This document shows, in pieces, positions 32,776 to 37,555 of a DNA stretch of 37,555 nt (positions are counted from its first letter, which is position 1; each line of letters opens with the position of its first letter). The notes under the pieces are model-generated. The model saw only the letters and a list, made by a program, of their open reading frames with translations, searched no databases and was not told the origin of the DNA. Source of the stretch: Corynebacterium macginleyi (GTDB taxonomy: Bacteria > Actinomycetota > Actinomycetes > Mycobacteriales > Mycobacteriaceae); contig NZ_REGE01000017.1 of NCBI RefSeq assembly GCF_003688935.1, forward strand, positions 1 to 37,555, read 5' to 3'. The position numbers and the translations under genes are program-made.

Positions 32776-33552
32776 TTACTTCTTCTCCCACAGGTATTCA
32801 GTAATAACGTGTTCTTTATCTAGGCCCTTGCCCTCAAATTTGGTGATAATCTGCCGGTCCACCAATTGAGGGCAGCCCGGCCATGGCCAGCCCTTGTACT
32901 CCAGGCTGGGCTCGACATGCACGAGCTCATTGATCCATTCGGCATAGCCGGCGTGGTCAGTAGCAACGTGTAGGACGCCGCCTTTCTTTAGCCGGGAGGC
33001 AAAGAGATTGAGCGTGCCGGATTGGATGATGCGGCGCTTGTGGTGGCGCGCCTTGGGCCAAGGATCTGGGAAGAACACGCGGATGCCGTCAAGCGATTCC
33101 GGTGCAAACATCCGCACCATGACCTCCACGCCATCGCCGCGGATCATGCGTATATTATCTATACCCTCGCGCTCGATCTGGCCTATGAGCTTGGCTAGAC
33201 CGGGCTTATAGAGTTCCACAGCGATGATATTGGTGTCCTGCTCCAACGGTGCCATGGCCGCCGTGGACGTACCGGTACCGGACCCGATTTCCACGATGGT
33301 CTTAGTGCCGGTGCGGCCGAACCACTCATTGACATCGATGAGCTCATCGCTTAAGACGCGGCCTAACTCGGGCCAACGCTGCTCAAAAAGTTGGTGCTGG
33401 TTATCCGTGAGCGTGCCGCGGCGGAAGGTGACATTGCCTAGGCGCGGGTAGTCCAGGCCATTATCAAAGACCGTATTAAAGTCTGTTTGCGGCGGACGCC
33501 CCGGTGGCATTTCACCGGCAGGGGTGTTTTGAGAATTATCTGTGCTATTCAT
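32776..33552 (-). CDS. trmB: tRNA (guanine-N7)-methyltransferase TrmB
   Basis: Methylates guanine-46 in the variable loop of tRNA using S-adenosylmethionine. The start was set at the ATG at 33552 (MNSTDNS); the frame is open 23 codons further upstream, but that part looks unlike the family. The 258-residue product has [15 protein letters not shown] (SAM-binding motif I), [25 protein letters not shown], the diagnostic [15 protein letters not shown], and [12 protein letters not shown]. It opens the minus-strand operon that includes the NYN and MMPL genes. A TTGACA on the minus strand at 33580-33585 may be the -35 box, though the matching -10 is poor. Confidence 0.95.
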   Translation of the reverse strand: MNSTDNSQNTPAGEMPPGRPPQTDFNTVFDNGLDYPRLGNVTFRRGTLTDNQHQLFEQRWPELGRVLSDELIDVNEWFGRTGTKTIVEIGSGTGTSTAAMAPLEQDTNIIAVELYKPGLAKLIGQIEREGIDNIRMIRGDGVEVMVRMFAPESLDGIRVFFPDPWPKARHHKRRIIQSGTLNLFASRLKKGGVLHVATDHAGYAEWINELVHVEPSLEYKGWPWPGCPQLVDRQIITKFEGKGLDKEHVITEYLWEKK

Positions 33553-33709
33553 TGCGCCCCATTTTTCCCTGTCCAGGCATGTCAAGCAATATGCCGCGCC
33601 GGGTATGTCTTCTGCCGGCAAGGGGAAGGGAATGACTGGTCGATCCTCCGGGGGTGGTTCCTTGTGGTGTAAAGCGGGAGAATAGGAAATTTTAATACCC
33701 TCGAAATGG

Positions 33710-33725
33710 TGTGGAGAACATCACG
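33710..33725. promoter_or_regulatory. GlxR/CRP-like site upstream of pckG
   Basis: TGTGGAGAACATCACG keeps both half-sites (TGTG and TCAC) at the spacing of the GlxR consensus TGTGA-N6-TCACA, with mismatches at the outermost A positions. It lies in the divergent trmB-pckG region, 190 bp before the pckG start. cAMP-linked control of gluconeogenesis would make sense. The match is partial. Confidence 0.35.
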
Positions 33726-33914
33726 TTGGATGGTGCGGTTGTTCGCTGTGTACTCGGTAAACGTCTGCCTGTGGGGGTGGATATAACCGGAGTGGGAAAA
33801 ATGACACTAAACGCGTCAAATATTTTGGCTCTGCCGGTTAATCTGGAAATGGAAGGCAAAATTGGGCCATGATACGCCCCGATTTTCACATCCTATTCAT
33901 GAGGAGAATTTTTA

Positions 33915-35741
33915 ATGACCGCCACCATCCAGGGCCTCGTTGGAGCGCTGCCTACAGATAATCAAGAACTGATTGATTGGATTAATGAAAGCGTTGAGCT
34001 TTTCCAACCGGACGAGGTGGCTTTTGTAGATGGCTCACAGGAAGAGGCTGACCGTCTCGCTGCGGAGCTCGTAGAAAAAGGCACCCTCATCAAGCTGAAT
34101 GAGGAAAAGCGTCCGAATTCCTACTTGGCGCGTTCCAACCCTGCGGACGTTGCCCGCGTGGAATCCCGTACTTTCATCTGCACCTCGAAGCAAGAAGATG
34201 CGGGCCCAACGAATAACTGGGCGCCACCAAAGGCCATGAAGGAAGAAATGACGAATGCCTTCCGCGGATCCATGAAGGGCCGGACCATGTACGTCGTTCC
34301 CTTCTGCATGGGCCCGATCAACGATCCGGAGCCTAAGCTCGGCGTGCAGCTGACCGATTCCGCTTACGTAGTGTTGTCCATGCGCATCATGACACGCATG
34401 GGTGCAGAAGCACTGGACAAGATCGGTACGAACGGCGATTTCGTCCACGCCCTCCACTCCGTCGGCGCCCCGCTGCAGCCAGGTGAAGAAGACGTTGCCT
34501 GGCCGTGCAACGACAATAAGTACATCACCCAGTTCCCTGAGACAAAGGAAATTTGGTCCTACGGTTCCGGCTACGGCGGCAACGCCATCCTGGCCAAGAA
34601 ATGCTACGCTCTGCGCATTGCTTCTGTCATGGCCAAGGAAGAAGGCTGGATGGCTGAGCACATGCTCATCCTGAAGCTGACCAATCCGGAGGGCAAGAAT
34701 TACCACGTTGCCGCCGCATTCCCGTCCCAGTGCGGTAAGACCAACCTGGCCATGATCACCCCCACCATTCCGGGCTGGAAGGCTGAGGTCGTGGGCGATG
34801 ATATCGCATGGATGCACCTGCGCGAGGACGGCCTTTACGCTGTGAACCCAGAAAACGGTTTCTTTGGCGTTGCTCCGGGTACCAACTATGATTCCAACCC
34901 GATCGCCATGGATACCATGAAACCGGGCAATACCTTGTTCACCAACGTTGCGCTTACTGATGACGGCGATGTCTGGTGGGAGGACATGACCGAGGAAGTA
35001 CCAGAACACCTCATCTCCTGGACCGGTGAGGACTGGACGCCGGCATCATCTACCAAGGCTGCCCACCCGAACTCCCGCTACTGCGTGCCTATTTCCCAGT
35101 GCCCGACTGCCGCGCCGGAATATGATGACTGGAAGGGCGTCAAGATTGATGCCATCCTTTTCGGTGGCCGCCGCAAGACCACGGTTCCACTGGTTACCCA
35201 GTCCTTCGATTGGAATCACGGCACCATGATTGGTGCACTGCTGTCCTCCGGTCAGACCGCAGCCGCAGAGGGCGAAGTTGGCGCGCTGCGTCACGACCCG
35301 ATGGCCATGCTGCCGTTCATGGGCTACAACGCCGGTGATTACCTGCAGCACTGGATTGACATGGGTGAAAAGGGTGGCGACCGCATGCCAGCGATCTTCC
35401 TAGTTAACTGGTTCCGCCGCGGCGACGATGGTCGCTTCTTGTGGCCGGGCTTTGGCGAGAACTCCCGCGTTCTCAAGTGGATCATCGACCGCATTGAGGG
35501 CAACGTGGACGCCCAGGACACGGTGGTCGGACGCACCGCCCGTGCTGAGGACATCGACTTGGAAGGCATCGACTTCGATGTCGACGACGTCCGCGCCGCC
35601 CTTGCCGTTGACCCGAAGGAATGGGAAGGCGATATGCAAGACAACGCCGAGTACCTGAACTTCTTGGGCTCCCGCGTGCCTGAGGAAGTGTGGGATCAGT
35701 TCCGCGCCCTAAAGAGGCGCGTGGAGGACGCAGCTTCCTAA
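33915..35741 (+). CDS. pckG: Phosphoenolpyruvate carboxykinase (GTP)
   Basis: Converts oxaloacetate and GTP to phosphoenolpyruvate, the entry to gluconeogenesis. The 608-residue protein matches the GTP class: [13 protein letters not shown], the kinase-1 loop [14 protein letters not shown] with the reactive Cys, [10 protein letters not shown] with metal-binding acids, [26 protein letters not shown] and [14 protein letters not shown]. The length is normal for actinobacterial enzymes. AGGAG at 33902-33906 precedes the ATG. It is transcribed divergently from trmB, the arrangement I recall from other corynebacteria, and ends at its own terminator. No defect is visible. Confidence 0.97.
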   Translation: MTATIQGLVGALPTDNQELIDWINESVELFQPDEVAFVDGSQEEADRLAAELVEKGTLIKLNEEKRPNSYLARSNPADVARVESRTFICTSKQEDAGPTNNWAPPKAMKEEMTNAFRGSMKGRTMYVVPFCMGPINDPEPKLGVQLTDSAYVVLSMRIMTRMGAEALDKIGTNGDFVHALHSVGAPLQPGEEDVAWPCNDNKYITQFPETKEIWSYGSGYGGNAILAKKCYALRIASVMAKEEGWMAEHMLILKLTNPEGKNYHVAAAFPSQCGKTNLAMITPTIPGWKAEVVGDDIAWMHLREDGLYAVNPENGFFGVAPGTNYDSNPIAMDTMKPGNTLFTNVALTDDGDVWWEDMTEEVPEHLISWTGEDWTPASSTKAAHPNSRYCVPISQCPTAAPEYDDWKGVKIDAILFGGRRKTTVPLVTQSFDWNHGTMIGALLSSGQTAAAEGEVGALRHDPMAMLPFMGYNAGDYLQHWIDMGEKGGDRMPAIFLVNWFRRGDDGRFLWPGFGENSRVLKWIIDRIEGNVDAQDTVVGRTARAEDIDLEGIDFDVDDVRAALAVDPKEWEGDMQDNAEYLNFLGSRVPEEVWDQFRALKRRVEDAAS

Positions 35742-35805
35742 CTCGTTCATCCGCAGAGAAGCTATTACGTTGTTAGCAGTTTCACTTGAGGTCACCCAGG
35801 ATTCG

Positions 35806-35833
35806 TAACCTGCCCCTATGCAGGGGCAGGTTA
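35806..35833 (+). terminator. Terminator after pckG
   Basis: A perfect 12-bp stem (35806-35817 with 35822-35833) closes a 4-nt loop ATGC, followed by TGTTTGTCTG. It lies 65 bp after the stop. The T-tract is broken, but the stem is very stable. Confidence 0.75.
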
Positions 35834-35839
35834 TGTTTG

Positions 35840-36098
35840 TCTGTGTTCCTTTGCTTTTCTTTTTAAGGGGCAGTGGAACTAGTCGCTGGTTTCGGTATGG
35901 CTTGTTTTCGTCCCTGTTTGATAATGATTCGGGGGGTGATGCCGCCGAAGGCAGTGACATACTCCAAACTGCTAATAGGAACCTGACCTACATCAAGTGT
36001 GTGAGGTCTCAAAGTAATGTGGATGCCAGCGTGAAATATGTCCGACCACCAGCGATGAAAGAATTCTCATACTCATTCAACTCGCTAGGAGGTCTGAC
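35840..36098 (+). other. Non-coding left end of an IS110-family element (probable)
   Basis: No convincing gene is seen. The stretch leads into the ribosome site (AGGAGG, 36087-36092) and start of the IS110 remnant, so part of it should be the element's left non-coding end, where active members encode a bridge RNA. The exact left boundary cannot be placed by eye. Confidence 0.4.
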
Positions 36099-36203
36099 AT
36101 GGTCTACGACTATGTCATCGGAATGGATGGTGGAAAATACTTCCACCACCCTTGCGTCCTAGATAGCCACGGCGCCCGAGGGTGTCAGGAAGTTTGTGTG
36201 TGA
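36099..36203 (+). pseudogene. IS110-family transposase, N-terminal fragment
   Basis: The frame starts MVYDYVIGMDGGKYFHHP and continues CVLDSHGAR before running into foreign sequence and a TGA. VIG-x-D-x-GKYFHH is the opening of the DEDD (RuvC-like) domain of IS110-family recombinases, with the first catalytic Asp. Only about 27 codons are native; the break coincides with the start of the IS256 element near 36178. AGGAGG lies 7 nt before the ATG. Full-length members are about 300-400 residues, so this is a relic. Confidence 0.75.
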
Positions 36204-37403
36204 GGCTCTGATCTAGAAGGAGTTTCACAGATAATGACTACTGTGTCACCGAAGAAAGGCCATGACCCGGCGAGGGTCAACGACATCAGTGAGAAGCTGA
36301 TGGAAAATCCTTAAGCTCGCCAGCTTGATCGGCGAGCTGTCGACGTCCACCGATGACGCCAGCGAGCTGGTCAAAGGCCTGTTGCAGGCTTCGATTAACG
36401 CTGGTCTTAAGGCAGAGATGGATGCGCATTTGGGCTATAGCCATTCCGACCGCAAGGCCAAAGCCCAGGTAGAAACCGCACACAGCAGCAATCACCGCAA
36501 CGGGTCGTACACCAAAACCGTCAACTCTGGCTACGGCGCGGTGGAAGTGACCGTGCCCAGGGATCGCGCCGGCACGTTTACTCCCCGGATGATGCCCAAG
36601 GGCACACGTCGGCTCACAGAGCTCGACGACATGATTATCTCGCTGTACGCCGGTGGGATGACCGTGCGCGATATGTGCCACCATCTCGCAACCACCCTTG
36701 GTGTGGATATGAGCCCGGATACGATCAACACCATTACCGACGCGGTCTTGGAAGAGGTCATGATCTGGCAAAACCGCCAGCTCGACGAGTTCTATCCGGT
36801 GATCTTCCTCGACGCGCTACGCGTTAAAATCCGCGATGGCCACCGCGTGGTCAACAAGTCCTGCTACATGGCGGTTGGCATCGACATGGACGGCATCAAG
36901 CACATCCTGGGATTGTGGATCGCGGACAATGAAGGCGCCGCATTTTAGGCATCGGTGTGTGCGAATCTGGCCAACCGCAGTGTCCAAGACGTGTTCATCG
37001 TGTGCTGCGACGGGCTTGAAAGGCCTGCCGGAAACCGTGGAGGCAACCTGGCCGAATTCCATGGTGCAGACCTGTATTGTGCACCTGATTCGGGCGGTAA
37101 ACCGGTGGGTGTCCTACCAGGACCGCAAATCAGTCTCCCGCACACTGCGTGAGGTCTACACAGCCGCTAACGAGGACACTGCACGTGCCAGCCTGGATGC
37201 CTTCGAGGCCAGTGAACTTGGCCGGAAATACCCCCAGTCGGTCAAAGTCTGGCGGGACGCATGGGAGCGGTTCGTGCCGTTTCTGCAGTTCCCGCCAGCG
37301 GCGCGGCGAGTACTCTACACCACCAACTCGATCGAATCGCTCAACGCCCAACTGCGTAAAGCTACCCGTAACCGGGGCAATTCCCGAACGATACTGCCGC
37401 ACT
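36178..37403 (+). mobile_element. IS256-family element, truncated at its right end
   Basis: The left edge is placed near 36178 (GAGGGTGTCAGGAAG), where homology to IS110 stops. The right part is lost at 37403, where an IS3-type end begins. The transposase inside is broken several times. Edges are inferred from where family similarity ends; no target duplication is visible. Confidence 0.7.
36234..37403 (+). pseudogene. IS256-family transposase with multiple disruptions
   Basis: Translation recovers the family in pieces: MTTVSPKKGHDPARVND, then LVKGLLQASINAGLKAEMD, AHLGYSHSDRKAKAQ, NHRNGSYTKTVNSGYGAVE, VTVPRDRAGTFTPRMMPKG, FLDALRVKIRDG with a catalytic Asp, VFIVCCDGL with the second Asp, TCIVHLIRAVNRWVSYQD and YTTNSIESLNAQLRKATRN. 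Defects: a 1-nt insertion near 36310 after MENP; TAG at 36946-36948 in place of a Trp codon (AAF-stop-ASVCANL); an inserted base near 37018 in CCDGL/KGLPE; a 1-nt deletion near 37380 after RNRG; and loss of the C-terminus. It is non-functional. Confidence 0.9.
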
Positions 37404-37555
37404 TGAAGCGTCCTGGGTTTGGTTCCGCTTCTTTTACGGCCCAGTGTTGATGGGCTCGGTGAGATAGTACTCGATTTCTAATTCCTGCTGGTTGGCGTAG
37501 TCCAATGCCTCGTGAAGACATTTGGTGTTCCACCAGTGTGCCCACCGCAGGGTGG
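37404..37555 (-). mobile_element. IS3-family element, left part, running off the window
   Basis: A terminal repeat at 37404-37426, TGAAGCGTCCTGGG...GGTTCC, closely matches the end of the relic at 546-568. On the minus strand, reading in from 37555, the OrfB C-terminus is LRWAHWWNTKCLHEALDYA, then QQELEIEYYLTEPINTGP and a TAA at 37434-37436. The visible part is intact, so this copy may be complete beyond the window edge. It interrupts the IS256 transposase. Confidence 0.85.

Noticed and set aside
35818..36162. 114-codon open frame after pckG
   Set aside because: It begins inside the pckG terminator hairpin and crosses the IS110 start in another frame; no domain or ribosome site.
1..37555. tRNA, rRNA or riboswitch genes
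   Set aside because: I looked for cloverleaf-type and known riboswitch cores in the intergenic regions and saw none. A covariance-model scan would be decisive.

Overview
The window looks like a chromosomal segment of a Corynebacterium (order Mycobacteriales). Its core is the mycolic-acid / arabinogalactan assembly cluster of that order: GlfT2, a PAP2 phosphatase and UbiA (the decaprenyl-phosphoryl-ribose branch), AftB, two antigen-85-type mycolyltransferases (one with LGFP repeats), an Rv3802c-like cutinase, FadD32, Pks13 and an AccD carboxyltransferase. An MMPL transporter, TrmB and GTP-dependent PEP carboxykinase follow, an order I recall from C. glutamicum. No species is assigned.

Layout. 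(1) 1-2570, accessory and low in GC: a 5 x 24 bp tandem array, a small membrane protein, an internally deleted IS3-family relic with both ends still recognisable, and a secreted cutinase-like gene lying between copies of a three-copy stem-loop repeat. (2) 2651-4301: an AlbA_2/ATPase/winged-helix gene bracketed by a perfect 34-bp inverted repeat. (3) 4300-6896, minus strand: aminodeoxychorismate synthase (fused PabAB) and aminodeoxychorismate lyase for p-aminobenzoate and folate. (4) 7063-7650: a low-molecular-weight-phosphatase/ArsC-like protein that has lost its catalytic Cys and Arg. (5) 7834-13016: glfT2, PAP2, ubiA and aftB. (6) 13154-17922: two mycolyltransferases, a DUF732-like lipoprotein and the Rv3802c-like protein. 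(7) 17982-26102: fadD32, pks13, accD, then a 35-codon peptide gene with a strong Shine-Dalgarno sequence at 26165-26272. (8) 26273-28409: a gene-poor stretch with a 57-aa membrane peptide and a secreted lipase. (9) 33552-28650, minus strand: a tightly packed run of trmB, NYN protein, MMPL transporter, LPG-synthase-like flippase and DUF3054 protein. (10) 33915-35741: pckG and its terminator. (11) 35840-37555: a nested pile of broken insertion sequences, IS110 cut by IS256, itself cut by IS3.

How the genes work together. FadD32 activates the meromycolate chain, AccD supplies the carboxylated extender and Pks13 condenses and releases the product. The MMPL protein exports trehalose monomycolate and the mycolyltransferases place mycolate on arabinogalactan and trehalose. 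GlfT2 builds the galactan, UbiA and PAP2 make the arabinose donor, and AftB caps the arabinan that is then mycolylated.

The most unusual signals are the 34-bp inverted repeat around the AlbA_2 gene, the apparent pseudophosphatase between pabAB and glfT2, the unlisted 35-aa peptide behind accD, and the cutinase island with its stem-loop repeats. Functions are read from motifs and recalled family knowledge; no database search was run.
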